Origin: Flavobacteriales bacterium | GTDB taxonomy: Bacteria > Bacteroidota > Bacteroidia > Flavobacteriales > JANQLC01 | NCBI GenBank assembly: GCA_028280815.1 | Contig: JANQLC010000020.1 | Span: 1-43,243 of the forward strand | Direction: 5' to 3' | Length of the DNA: 43,243 nucleotides | In this document: positions 7,598 to 16,379 of the stretch, one piece after another | Position numbering within the stretch: the first letter of the stretch is position 1 | Layout of the letters: each line of letters begins with the position of its first letter | Position numbers and translations under genes: made by a program | Notes under the pieces: generated by a model | The model's database searches: none | What the model saw: the letters and a program-made list of their open reading frames with translations, nothing else | Told to the model about the DNA's origin: nothing

Positions 7598-8541
7598 ATG
7601 ATAAAAACCATGAAACATCTTGTATTATACGCAGCTAGCATCCCTTTCTTGTTCTTGAAGAGCTGCAATAAAGACGACAATGTGAGAACGGCCCCCCATC
7701 ACAAACTCAAGGGGCTCAAAAAGTGCGACTTATAGCAAATCTATTCCAAATCCCACAATCACTAAATAACGGTGATCCAGCCAGTACAGATTTTTCCCCA
7801 CTGGACAATACATACGCGAATATTTTATATAAACCCATAACGAATGGGGGCGCAACTGCAGCGGAAAAGAAGAAGGAGTATATACCCATTCAGGCTAGGG
7901 TTTATGAAACACAAATAAAGTTAGGCCATTACCAATTGCTCGGATTTGAAGTATTCAACATAGGACAAGACAAAAAAGTGAATACCGAAGATGATTACAT
8001 GAGCTTCTTCGCACCTAAAAAAGAGGATTTTATAATGAATTTGCCTTCAGAAATCGCAGATCACTTACTGCCGGTTAATTTTGCCGTTTCCGCTAATACA
8101 GAAACAAATATTGTGGTTCCGATAACCCCTTATCACGACCCAGACCGTTCCTCGGAAATGGGTAATATAAGCGCTATAAACATTAGCATTTATGGAATCA
8201 ACCTGAAATGGTTGGATTTTCGCCTAGGCGTTAAAGTGGGCTATATAGGTCAATACATAGGTAACTACAAATTAATTATACAGAGAGGCAGCGATATAAT
8301 AGCAGATCATACATTCGGGGAACTTAAAGATGATCAGGCAACAAGGTGGATTAGCATTTTATACGACCCGGCTAAAACCGATGATATAGACTTGAGCGTG
8401 ACATATAAAGATGAAAATAATCAGACCTTCAAAGGGGTAAAAACCATTAGATATAAGGATTGGTTAGAGAAATTCGATCCACACGATAGGCCTTATTCCA
8501 TTATGCGTAGCCCCGTCTTCGTACATCTGTTAAAAACATAA
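7598..8541 (+). pseudogene. Lipoprotein gene with a frameshift near a C6 run
   Basis: The ATG at 7598 opens MIKTMKHLVLYAASIPFLFLKSCNKDD, a lipoprotein signal with lipobox Cys at residue 23, but this frame stops at about 7734. A second frame, open from 7672 to the stop at 8541, carries about 270 residues of protein-like sequence (YIPIQARVYETQIKLGHYQLLGFEVFNI; FRLGVKVGYIGQYIGNYKLII) without its own plausible signal; its only early start is a GTG at 7723. The frames overlap around CCCCCC at 7692-7697; adding one base there fuses them into about 314 residues. This may be a pseudogene, a phase-variable surface lipoprotein, or a sequencing error. The family is not recognised. A strong terminator follows the stop. 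Confidence 0.65.
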
Positions 8542-8560
8542 ACCCCAATGCAGAGCGACA

Positions 8561-8595
8561 AGGAGCTGACTTTTAAGCGGTCAGCGCTCCTTTTT
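8561..8595 (+). terminator. Rho-independent terminator after the frameshifted lipoprotein
   Basis: AGGAGCTGAC at 8561-8570 can pair with GTCAGCGCTCCT ending at 8591 (a two-base bulge), followed by TTTTT. It lies 20 nt after the stop codon. Confidence 0.8.
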
Positions 8596-8795
8596 GCGTT
8601 TCCCCTGGTTTTAGATCACGAGCAGCCTTTGTAAGGAAAGCCGATCTTGCAAAGACCCAGCTGCGTTTGACAGATCGAGGCAAAAAGGACTTGTCGCGCA
8701 CCATTGAATGCCTCAGAAAAACCTGACGACTGCTTGGGCTTGAATGGATTTAACCCGAGTTTTCTCCCTATCTTCGTAACGGATTTCCACCAGAG

Positions 8796-8966
8796 ATGAA
8801 GGCGGCTATCACCTTGTCATTCATCATTAGCATGCTGTTACCCGTCAGCAGCTTTTTATGTGGACACTTCATACCCGCACTAAGAGATACGCTGCTCGGG
8901 ATCGGGACTTTGGCACTGTTTTTTCTCAGCATGCCGCTCTTTTCAATCCAGCGCTATGGAGCCTGA
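8796..8966 (+). CDS. Possible 56-residue membrane peptide upstream of aspS
   Basis: ATG at 8796 to TGA at 8966. Two hydrophobic segments (about residues 4-21, LSFIISMLLPVSSFL, and 33-49, TLLGIGTLALFFLSMPLF) flank a short polar turn, consistent with a two-helix membrane protein. No strong ribosome-binding site precedes it and no paralog is seen in the window. The stretch from 8596 to 8795 holds nothing I recognise. Treat as a weak small-gene candidate. Confidence 0.3.
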   Translation: MKAAITLSFIISMLLPVSSFLCGHFIPALRDTLLGIGTLALFFLSMPLFSIQRYGA

Positions 8967-9031
8967 GCTAAAACGACTGGACGGCCGAAAAGATCCCGAG
9001 TAAAAACAGCCATTCAGCTGTTGATTATGCT

Positions 9032-9039
9032 TACCTTTG
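9032..9039 (+). promoter_or_regulatory. -7 element TACCTTTG for the aspS operon
   Basis: Perfect TAnnTTTG match, identical in sequence to the one before the P5C dehydrogenase gene. It predicts a very short leader (about 12 nt) before the aspS ATG. Confidence 0.6.
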
Positions 9040-9058
9040 CCGCACCAAAATCCTCGGC

Positions 9059-10807
9059 ATGTATCGGACGCATAACTGTGGGGCCCTGCGGCTGGACGAC
9101 GTCGGTGAATCCGTAATCTTAAGCGGTTGGGTACAGCGGATCAGGGACAAGGGATTTGTGCTTTGGATCGATTTGCGCGACCGATACGGCATCACGCAAT
9201 TGGTCGTGGACAAAGCGCGAACGGCTGATGGGCTCTTGAAGCAAGTGCGCGCATTGGGACGGGAATACGTAATCCAGGTACGCGGTGAGGTGGTTGAGCG
9301 AGTATCGAAAAACGAAAGGCTCCTCAGCGGCGAAATAGAGGTTTTGGTACGTGAGTTACACGTATTGAATCCCGCGCTTACACCCCCTTTTACCCTAGAA
9401 GATGAAACCGACGGCGGCGAAGAGCTGCGCATGAAACACCGCTATCTCGACATTCGCCGCAACTGCATCAAAAACAATTTGTTGCTCCGGGCCCAAGCGG
9501 CTCAGGCAGCCCGCTCTTACTTGACGAGCCGGGATTTCGTAGAAATCGAAACCCCTTATCTGATCCGATCCACCCCCGAAGGAGCGCGCGACTTCGTGGT
9601 GCCCTCCCGAGTGAGCAGCGGCGAATTTTACGCCTTGCCCCAATCCCCGCAAATGCACAAGCAATTGCTCATGGTGGCGGGAATGGACCGGTATTTTCAG
9701 TTCGTGCGCTGTTTCCGAGATGAGGACTTACGGGCTGACCGACAGCCCGAATTCACACAGATCGATTGTGAGATGTCCTTTGGGCATCGGGCCGACCTCT
9801 TGGCTGTCTTCGAAGGGTTAACACGCCACCTCTTGCGCGAAGTAGCCGGCGTCTCGGTAGGGGCTTTTCCCCGCATGACTTACGACGAAGCCATTGAAAA
9901 GTACGGCAGTGATAAGCCGGATATCCGCTTTGGAATGGCGTTTGGCGAATTAAATGACTTGGCACAAGGCAAGGGTTTTCAGGTTTTTGATTCACAGGAA
10001 TTGGTCGTGGGCATAGCCGTGCCCGGAGCGGCCGCGCATTCGCGAAAACAAATCGACGCACTCACCCGATGGGTGAGGCGGCCGCAGATCGGGGCTCAGG
10101 GTTTGGTCTGGGTAAAGTGCGATAAAGGGAGAGATTTTAAATCTTCGGTAACGCAATTTTTCAGCCCTGAGACGCTGCACAAATGGGCTGAGCGCTTACG
10201 GGCGAAGCCGGGTGATCTGCTGCTCGTGCTATCGGGTGAAGCGGCTGCCACGCGCAGGCAATTGGGTGCACTGCGCTTGGAACTGGGCAAGCGCTTGGAC
10301 TTGCGCAAGCCAGGTGTCTTCGCCCCCCTTTGGGTAACCGATTTTCCCCTTTTGGAATGGGATGCACAAGAAAAATGCTACCAAGCGGTGCACCATCCCT
10401 TTACCGCCCCTGTAGAGACAGACATGCCCCGATTGGATTCCGAGCCACAAAAAGTGCGCGCCAATGCCTACGACTTGGTCTTAAATGGGAATGAAATCGG
10501 CAGCGGTTCCATCCGGATTTCCGACCCGGCACTACAAGCCCGGATCTTCGAGCTGCTCGGTTTTTCGCAAGCAGCTGCCAAGGCGCAGTTTGGTTTCCTG
10601 TTGAACGCCTTTGCATACGGCGCACCGCCACACGGCGGAATCGCCTTTGGCTTCGACCGCTTAGTCGCATTGCTCGGCGGAGGGGAAAGCATACGCGACT
10701 TTATCGCCTTTCCCAAAAACAATGCGGGAAGGGACTTGGTGATCGATGCGCCCGCCGAAATCGATGCGGCACAACTCGACGAATTACACCTTAAAACGTC
10801 CGAATAA
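9059..10807 (+). CDS. aspS: Aspartate--tRNA ligase (bacterial type, class II)
   Basis: 582 residues, the usual length of bacterial AspRS (about 580-595). It charges tRNA-Asp with aspartate. An N-terminal OB-fold anticodon-binding domain ([28 protein letters not shown]) covers about residues 1-105. Class II motif 2 ([21 protein letters not shown]) is at about 216-236; the bacterial GAD insertion occupies about 280-420; motif 3 ([22 protein letters not shown]) is at about 525-546. Whether it is discriminating or also charges tRNA-Asn is not decided here. It begins a four-gene plus-strand operon: its TAA is followed immediately by the ATG of the ClC gene. Confidence 0.97.
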   Translation: MYRTHNCGALRLDDVGESVILSGWVQRIRDKGFVLWIDLRDRYGITQLVVDKARTADGLLKQVRALGREYVIQVRGEVVERVSKNERLLSGEIEVLVRELHVLNPALTPPFTLEDETDGGEELRMKHRYLDIRRNCIKNNLLLRAQAAQAARSYLTSRDFVEIETPYLIRSTPEGARDFVVPSRVSSGEFYALPQSPQMHKQLLMVAGMDRYFQFVRCFRDEDLRADRQPEFTQIDCEMSFGHRADLLAVFEGLTRHLLREVAGVSVGAFPRMTYDEAIEKYGSDKPDIRFGMAFGELNDLAQGKGFQVFDSQELVVGIAVPGAAAHSRKQIDALTRWVRRPQIGAQGLVWVKCDKGRDFKSSVTQFFSPETLHKWAERLRAKPGDLLLVLSGEAAATRRQLGALRLELGKRLDLRKPGVFAPLWVTDFPLLEWDAQEKCYQAVHHPFTAPVETDMPRLDSEPQKVRANAYDLVLNGNEIGSGSIRISDPALQARIFELLGFSQAAAKAQFGFLLNAFAYGAPPHGGIAFGFDRLVALLGGGESIRDFIAFPKNNAGRDLVIDAPAEIDAAQLDELHLKTSE

Positions 10808-12586
10808 ATGAGGAAGTGGTCTGGTAAATCCGGCTATAAGAAATTCCACATTTGGCGCTACAAGCACATTACGCACCAGCAATTTTTATCCCTGCTCGCG
10901 GCTGTAATCGGTTTTGCATCCGGCATGGGGGTCGTGCTCTTAAAAAACCTCACGCACTACATCGCTGAAATTCTAAAAACCGGAAAGCTGCACCCGTATC
11001 ACTACTACTTTACACTACCCTTTATCGGTTTGCTATTGGTGGTCTTGGTAAAAAAATACCTGATAAAAACCGAAGTGTGGCACGGCATTCCGATGGCGCT
11101 ATACGCCTTGGCGCGCAAGAATGGGATCATGGACCGAAAAACGATGTTTTCATCCGTGTTAACCGCACCGCTCACAGTTGGGTTTGGCGGTTCCACCGGC
11201 CTGGAAGGCCCTGCGGTGGCTACGGGCGCCTCATTAGGCGCCAATATCTCACAGTTCTTCCACCTAGATGAAAAGAGCCGGAAGCTGCTCCTGACTTGTG
11301 CTGCCGGCGCTTCCCTATCGGCTATCTTCAAGGCGCCGATTGCCGCCATCGTATTCTGCATCGAGATCTTTAGTTTGGATTTAACCCTGGTGTCGCTGAT
11401 GCCTTTGCTAATCGCATCGGTGACAGCCGTGATTACGCGCCTCTTTTTCCTAGGGGGGGAATACCTGATGAAATTTTATGACATTCAAAATTTTAGCTTG
11501 GAAAACATTCCGTTTTACCTACTGCTCGGCGTGGTCACAGCTTTTTTCTCGGTTTATTTTTCCAAGGTGTACTTCGCCACGGAAAAATGGTTCGGTCGAT
11601 ACAAAAACCCCTTTGTTAGGATCGCGATAGCCGGGCTGCTGCTCGGCTTTTTGATCTACGCCATTCCCCCCTTATATGGAGAAGGGTTTCAGATGATGAA
11701 CAACTTGATCGGATTAAACTACCGCGCTTTCTTTGAACATTTCTTCTTTCCCGCTTATACGAGCAACCGATGGGTGGTCACAATCCTCATGCTGGGGTTG
11801 ATTTTGGCCAAGCCCTTTGCCACCTCTGCCACCTTGCACGGCGGTGGGGTTGGGGGCATCTTTGCACCGGTCTTGTTTACGGGCACCGTCACGGGTAACT
11901 TATTCGCCAAGTTCTTTGACAACCTCGGTGTGATGCTCCCCTCCAGCAATTTTACCCTGGTGGGCATGGCGGGATTGATGGCTGGTGTTTTGCACGCACC
12001 GCTTACGGCCATCTTCCTGATCGCAGAGGTGACCGGCGGATATGAATTGTTCGTCCCATTGATGATCACAGTTGCGATTTCTTTCACCCTAGCCCGGCTG
12101 TACTCCAAGCACTCGGTTTATACCAAAGAACTCGCCGAAAAAGACAGCTTGCTCACCCACGATAAGGATCAGACCATCCTGACCGCTATGGCGCTTAAAA
12201 ACTTAATCGAGCGGAATTTCGTGTCGGTACAGGTCGAGGAAAACTTAGGCGATTTGGTTTCGGCTGTCTCCCGTTCCAGCCGAAACCTGTTTCCGGTCTT
12301 GGATGACGACAAGCACTTGGTCGGAATCATCACATTGGACACCATACGCTCCATCATGTTTGACATCACAAAATACGAGGATGTAAAAGTATCAGACCTG
12401 ATGCAAAGGCCACCGGAACTCATCTTTTCCGACGACAGGATGAAGGTGACCATGGACAAATTTGAACGGAGCAGCGCCTGGAACCTGCCGGTGGTCAACC
12501 ACCAGGAGGAATACGTGGGTTTCATTTCCAAGTCCAAGCTACTGACGGCTTACCGCAGGAAACTCCTAGCGGTGTCAACGGCTTAA
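10808..12586 (+). CDS. ClC-family chloride channel/antiporter with C-terminal CBS pair
   Basis: 592 residues. About 10-12 hydrophobic segments span residues 25-440. The gating-glutamate motif is present as GSTGLEGPAVATGASLGAN with Glu133; the selectivity loop GSGIP of classical ClCs is replaced by WHGIPMA at about 91-97, while GGGVGGIFAPVLFTGTVTGN matches the second anion-binding loop (GxFxP). Residues about 460-590 form two CBS repeats (NFVSVQVEENLGDLV; LVGIITLDTIRSIM; WNLPVVNHQEEYVGFISKS), which often bind adenine nucleotides. The intact Glu suggests a Cl-/H+ exchanger rather than a passive channel, as inference. The ATG abuts the aspS TAA, so translation is likely coupled. Confidence 0.94.
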   Translation: MRKWSGKSGYKKFHIWRYKHITHQQFLSLLAAVIGFASGMGVVLLKNLTHYIAEILKTGKLHPYHYYFTLPFIGLLLVVLVKKYLIKTEVWHGIPMALYALARKNGIMDRKTMFSSVLTAPLTVGFGGSTGLEGPAVATGASLGANISQFFHLDEKSRKLLLTCAAGASLSAIFKAPIAAIVFCIEIFSLDLTLVSLMPLLIASVTAVITRLFFLGGEYLMKFYDIQNFSLENIPFYLLLGVVTAFFSVYFSKVYFATEKWFGRYKNPFVRIAIAGLLLGFLIYAIPPLYGEGFQMMNNLIGLNYRAFFEHFFFPAYTSNRWVVTILMLGLILAKPFATSATLHGGGVGGIFAPVLFTGTVTGNLFAKFFDNLGVMLPSSNFTLVGMAGLMAGVLHAPLTAIFLIAEVTGGYELFVPLMITVAISFTLARLYSKHSVYTKELAEKDSLLTHDKDQTILTAMALKNLIERNFVSVQVEENLGDLVSAVSRSSRNLFPVLDDDKHLVGIITLDTIRSIMFDITKYEDVKVSDLMQRPPELIFSDDRMKVTMDKFERSSAWNLPVVNHQEEYVGFISKSKLLTAYRRKLLAVSTA

Positions 12587-12614
12587 AATGAGCAGTTGCT
12601 AGCACAAATGAAAA

Positions 12615-13112
12615 ATGCCACAGAGGGAAAAATGCAAAAACCCCCAATTCACACGACCAGCCAAAACCCAAGGTGTGTTATTCGATGACGATTACTTTAT
12701 GCGGGCTGCACTTTTGGAGGCGAGACGCGCCTATGAAGCCAGTGAGCTGCCTATCGGTGCTGTGGTCGTTTCCCGAAATAAAACAATCGCGCGGGCCCAC
12801 AACCGCACCGAAGCGCTCACGGATGCCACGGCACATGCTGAGATGCAGGCGCTAACCGCTGCCTCGCATTATTTGGGCAGTAAATACCTGCTCGATTGCG
12901 CCCTCTACGTCACCTTAGAACCCTGTGTGATGTGTGCGGGGGGGCTGTATTGGACACAAATATCCAGGGTGATTTACGGTGCAGCGGATCCCAAACGAGG
13001 CTATACGGTCAGTCATTTGAGCTTGCATCCGAGAACCCGGGTCGACGCAGGTGTGTTGGCTGAGGAGAGCGCACAGCTGATTCAAGCCTTTTTAAAAAAC
13101 AAGAGAAACTGA
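12615..13112 (+). CDS. tadA: tRNA adenosine(34) deaminase TadA
   Basis: 165 residues from the ATG at 12615. It converts A34 to inosine in the anticodon of tRNA-Arg(ACG). Zinc and catalytic residues are visible: HAE at residues 74-76 (His74, Glu76) and PCVMC at 103-107 (Cys104, Cys107). ELPIGAVVV and YVTLEPCVMCAG are typical. About 20 residues precede the usual family start; a GTG at 12675 (opening VLFDDDYFMRAALLEA) would give a normal length and is an alternative start. CMP/dCMP or guanine deaminases share the fold, but the DATAHAEM block and overall length favour TadA. It follows the ClC gene by 28 bp and precedes the prenyltransferase by 3 bp. Confidence 0.92.
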   Translation: MPQREKCKNPQFTRPAKTQGVLFDDDYFMRAALLEARRAYEASELPIGAVVVSRNKTIARAHNRTEALTDATAHAEMQALTAASHYLGSKYLLDCALYVTLEPCVMCAGGLYWTQISRVIYGAADPKRGYTVSHLSLHPRTRVDAGVLAEESAQLIQAFLKNKRN

Positions 13113-13115
13113 TTT

Positions 13116-14090
13116 ATGGATTTCTTATCTCGGTATTTGAATATGCTGGAGCCCGAGCTCGCAGCGCGCAGCATATCAGGTTTTGAAAACCTCTACAAAC
13201 CCATCGATTACCTCTTGAAAACAGGTGGAAAGCGCATACGTCCGGCCTTGGTTTACATCGGTTATCACCTCTTTAAGGATGATTACGCACGCGCTACAGC
13301 CGCTGCAAAGTCCGTGGAATGGTTTCACAACTTTATGTTGATGCACGACGATATCATGGATAAAGCATCGCAGCGACGCGGGGCACAAACCGTCCACAAG
13401 CGCTGGAATACAACGCAGGCGATACTCTCCGGAGATGCCATGCTCATTCAAGCCTACTCTTTTTTGAGCGTTTATGAAAGAGACATTTACAACCAGCTCA
13501 TTCCCTTTTTCACACAGAATGCAATAGAGGTCTGCAAGGGTCAGCAATGGGATATCGATTTTGAAGCAGCGGCCACAGTCCCGTTGGAAAATTACTTGGA
13601 AATGATACGCTTGAAAACGGCCATCTCGATGGGTGCCTCAATAAAAATAGGAGCCATGGTCGCCGAAGCCTCTGCCGAAAACCAAGGCGTTTTATACGAC
13701 TTTGGCACGGCCTTGGGAATGGCTTTTCAACTGAGAGACGACTACTTAGATCTGTTTGGAGACGCCGATCAAGTGGGCAAAAAAACAGCTGGAGACGTGG
13801 TTGAAAATAAAAAGACAGCGCTCTACATCAGCGCTTTACAGCAGGCGGACGAAAGCCAACGAAAAATCTTAACCGGTTGGTATGCGAAGAGACTACCGGA
13901 AAATTCAGAGAAAATTACAGCGGTCAAAGCCCTTTTTGAGGCGCTGGGTGCGCCAGGCAGGGTCAAAGCCGAGATCAAGCGTTACACCGATCAGGCTTTG
14001 CGAAAACTCAAAGGGCTCAAGGCACCCGACAAGCGTGTGAAGGAAGGGCTCGATTCACTCGTATTGGAATTACTCAACCGAAAATATTAG
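13116..14090 (+). CDS. Polyprenyl (probably farnesyl/geranylgeranyl) diphosphate synthase
   Basis: 324 residues. Trans-prenyltransferase of the IspA/IspB superfamily that condenses isopentenyl diphosphate with an allylic diphosphate. GGKRIRPAL (about 37-45) binds IPP; the first Asp-rich motif is DDIMD at 78-82 followed by KASQRRG; the second is LRDDYLD with DDYLD at 208-212. Phe73 lies five residues before the first motif, a position where an aromatic side chain tends to limit chain length to C15-C20. This points to a short-chain enzyme, but product length cannot be settled by eye. Last gene of the aspS operon; it converges on the minus-strand gene ending at 14107 with a 16 bp gap. Confidence 0.92.
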   Translation: MDFLSRYLNMLEPELAARSISGFENLYKPIDYLLKTGGKRIRPALVYIGYHLFKDDYARATAAAKSVEWFHNFMLMHDDIMDKASQRRGAQTVHKRWNTTQAILSGDAMLIQAYSFLSVYERDIYNQLIPFFTQNAIEVCKGQQWDIDFEAAATVPLENYLEMIRLKTAISMGASIKIGAMVAEASAENQGVLYDFGTALGMAFQLRDDYLDLFGDADQVGKKTAGDVVENKKTALYISALQQADESQRKILTGWYAKRLPENSEKITAVKALFEALGAPGRVKAEIKRYTDQALRKLKGLKAPDKRVKEGLDSLVLELLNRKY

Positions 14091-14106
14091 TGAAAGCCAT
14101 CCGATT

Positions 14107-14319
14107 TCAATGAGCCGCACCTCGCTTTTTACCCGGTTTTTTTAGTTTCTCAACGCCATTTAACACCCCCATTAGCAGGATAACGCCAGCTGCACTCGTA
14201 GCACCCAAGTAGCCCGGATAGTTATTTGGATCGGAAAAATCTCGGTAGTTCAGATTGTATAGATTGTAAACCAATAAGAGTAAACAGCCTATGACAACCG
14301 CGGTTTTCCAAATTTTCAT
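14107..14319 (-). CDS. Small two-helix membrane protein downstream of marC
   Basis: 70 residues. Transmembrane segments at about 5-20 (TAVVIGCLLLLVYNLY) and 40-56 (GATSAAGVILLMGVL) are separated by a polar loop (NYRDFSDPNNYPG) and followed by a strongly basic tail (KLKKPGKKRGAAH). The start overlaps the marC stop by 4 bp (ATGA), a typical sign of translational coupling and the best reason to believe it is real. Function unknown. Confidence 0.65.
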   Translation of the reverse strand: MKIWKTAVVIGCLLLLVYNLYNLNYRDFSDPNNYPGYLGATSAAGVILLMGVLNGVEKLKKPGKKRGAAH

Positions 14320-14888
14320 CCTATCAATTTTATGCTGTTGATAAATATCTTTACCGCTATGGCGAGCAAAATTACGCCAAATATTTTTTGCAAATTATCG
14401 ATCACCACCCGGCCCAAAAACTTTCCGAGCCATTTCGACGACTCGAGGGTGACATACATGAGTAGCACGTTGAGCAAAATGGCTACGGCGATTTCCTCCA
14501 TTCTATATTGTGAGTGCAAAGATAAGATCAGCGTCAGCGAACCCGTTCCTGCAATCATGGGAAATGCAAGCGGTACCAAAGCAACCGACTTGTATTCCGC
14601 AAACTTGTAGATCTCAACGCCGAGAATCATCTCCAAGGCCAGAAAAAACAAAATCAGAGAACCAGCTACGGCAAAGGAGTATATATCGACACCGACCAGG
14701 CTCAGTATCTCTTCTCCTATGAAGAGGAAGAGAATCATGATCGCACCGGCGATCAAACTGGCCTTAAGGGCTTGAATATCGCCTACCTTATGCTGCAACT
14801 TGATCACCACGGGAATAATGCCCGGCGGATCAACGGCGACAAATAACACCAAGAAGCAAGTCAGTACATTGTGAAAATCTAAGGACAT
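14316..14888 (-). CDS. MarC family integral membrane protein
   Basis: 190 residues from the ATG at 14888 (MSLDFHNVLTCFLVLFVAVDPPG), supported by a GAGGG ribosome-binding site about 6 nt upstream; the longer reading adds 16 unrelated residues. Six hydrophobic segments and the N-terminal FVAVDPPGIIPVV block are characteristic of MarC/SNARE-associated NAAT proteins. The family was once linked to antibiotic resistance but its substrate is unknown. AFPMIAGTGSLTLILSL is the second-half equivalent of the first block, reflecting the internal repeat of the family. Forms a two-gene unit with the 70-residue protein. A perfect -7 element lies 36 nt upstream. Confidence 0.92.
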   Translation of the reverse strand: MSLDFHNVLTCFLVLFVAVDPPGIIPVVIKLQHKVGDIQALKASLIAGAIMILFLFIGEEILSLVGVDIYSFAVAGSLILFFLALEMILGVEIYKFAEYKSVALVPLAFPMIAGTGSLTLILSLHSQYRMEEIAVAILLNVLLMYVTLESSKWLGKFLGRVVIDNLQKIFGVILLAIAVKIFINSIKLIG

Positions 14889-14923
14889 AGAACCCTCACT
14901 TTTTAAACGCCCGAGCCGTAGCA

Positions 14924-14931
14924 CAAATATA
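14924..14931 (-). promoter_or_regulatory. -7 element TATATTTG for marC
   Basis: Perfect TAnnTTTG match on the minus strand, predicting a leader of about 30 nt. No TTTG at -33. Confidence 0.55.
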
Positions 14932-14987
14932 TCCAAATTAACATTCTAACACCCGCAGATAAATGCGCGCTCCGCTGGGGATCGGCC

Positions 14988-16044
14988 ATGGGATTATACC
15001 AAAGAACGCAAGCCAAGCGGCTTGAAAGAAACCCGTATACGAGGCAACTTTCTCAAACCAAAAAGAAGTTTCATCGCATTTGGGAGAATTGAAGAAAGAG
15101 ATAGGTAGCTCTCTATCGCATGTGCAAGATGAGATGGATTATGCAAACCAAGCCTTATCGGCATTGCAAAAGCGGTCAAAGAAACTGAAATGGGTGTCTG
15201 ATAAGGCCAGAGAAGCAGAAGAAGCTGGGAGAGAAGCCAGAAGTGAATTCAATTCCGCTCAAGCAGGAATCGAGAGAAATCGTCAAAGACGATGAAATAG
15301 GAAAAGCCAAAACAAGTCTGACTCATGCAGAAAGCGAGAGCACAAAAACCATAAAATCAGAGCCACAACCCAAGGCTAAATATGTAGAGATTCCAGATAA
15401 ATCGTTCGGGGATTACTTAAAAAGGAGATTTCCTTGTGCTTTTAACAAAGAAGGGAAAATGAACGCCAATAGTGTATCAATAAAAGAGGCTAGAGAGTTG
15501 CAATTAGGTGGAAAGGGTATAGGCTCTCTAAAAGGCATTCAATATTTTATAGGATTGAAAGTGTTACCTTGTCGCTTCAACCCCTTGACTAGTCTGGATG
15601 TAAGCAAAAATACAAAACTGGAAGTGTTATCTTGTGGCGAAAACCAATTGACTAGTCTAAATCTAAATAATAATAAAAAATTAGAGTCTTTAGAATGCAG
15701 TGGAAATAGAATACGTAGCTTGAATTTAGAAGGAAATAGACTAACTGAGCTTATTTGCTATAATAATCCGCTTACATATTTGAATATAAGAAGATTTAAA
15801 GCATATATGGAAAGTAAATTAAGATTATATATATCACGATATAAATAACAATAAGAAAAAAGCGAGGGATTTGGAAGAATTAATTATAGACACTAATTTA
15901 AAACAAAATGAGGAGATAAAATTCGTAAAGCGAGAATCTCCAAATGTTGTGATAAGCGTTTACGATGGTGAAGGTAACAAAACCTGCGAAAATTATGATC
16001 CCGTAAATGATTCACGCTTAAAAATGAGCAGAGAACAAAAATGA
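14988..16044 (+). pseudogene. Decayed coiled-coil/leucine-rich-repeat protein gene, at least three frameshifts
   Basis: Protein-like sequence passes through four overlapping open stretches. The first (ATG 14988) reads MGLYQRTQAKRLERNPYTRQ and stops at 15090; one extra base near 15088 would continue it as WENLKKEIGSSLSHVQDEM, a coiled coil running to 15295. A third stretch, open from about 15243 to 15848, has a Ser/Lys-rich linker and then LRRs of the type LTSLDVSKNTKLEVLSC and NQLTSLNLNNNKKLESLEC (about four repeats). A fourth, 15823-16044, continues with KKARDLEELIIDTN and PNVVISVYDGEGNKTC. Such LRRs are common in Bacteroidota surface or effector proteins. More A+T-rich than its neighbours, consistent with acquired or relaxed sequence. 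Sequencing indels are possible, but flanking core genes show none. Confidence 0.65.
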
Positions 16045-16122
16045 GAGGAAAATCCCAGGGCTCGGAAGGCGGGCATTTGCAGGGATGGTTTTTTGTGGAC
16101 ATGGACGACAGCCGTATTTTAG

Positions 16123-16275
16123 GGGTTGTCCAAAAACTTGTGCTCCCGTGCTTTTCAGGGTGATGAAAGGAATGGCGACGACGCAGGTCTAAAAGATACC
16201 GAGAACATGGAGGTGAGCGGAAAAAGTATCGGGTCTTTGAAGGACATCAAATGTTTTACCGCATTGCAAGTATAA
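16123..16275 (+). pseudogene. Fragment of a second, related LRR gene
   Basis: The plus frame 16123-16275 reads DTENMEVSGKSIGSLKDIKC and FTALQV before a stop. It matches the first LRR cap of the preceding pseudogene (EARELQLGGKGIGSLKGIQ, YFIGLKV) residue for residue at most positions. The match ends exactly where the LRR repeats should begin. Probably a truncated tandem copy. Confidence 0.55.
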
Positions 16276-16379
16276 GAGATAGCCTGTTTATGGTAATTAT
16301 TGCAGTTGTGGATAAAAATGGTCGCTCATGGCTGTATCACGTCACCGCGTTTCCACCTATTTTCACTCCTCTTTTAATT

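Noticed and set aside
10096-10722. Antisense open frames within aspS
   Set aside because: Mirror images of the codon bias of the intact synthetase gene on the plus strand.
16041-16163. 40-codon ORF overlapping the LRR pseudogene end by ATGA
   Set aside because: No similarity to anything and no promoter; the overlap is with a pseudogene fragment, so the coupling argument is weak.
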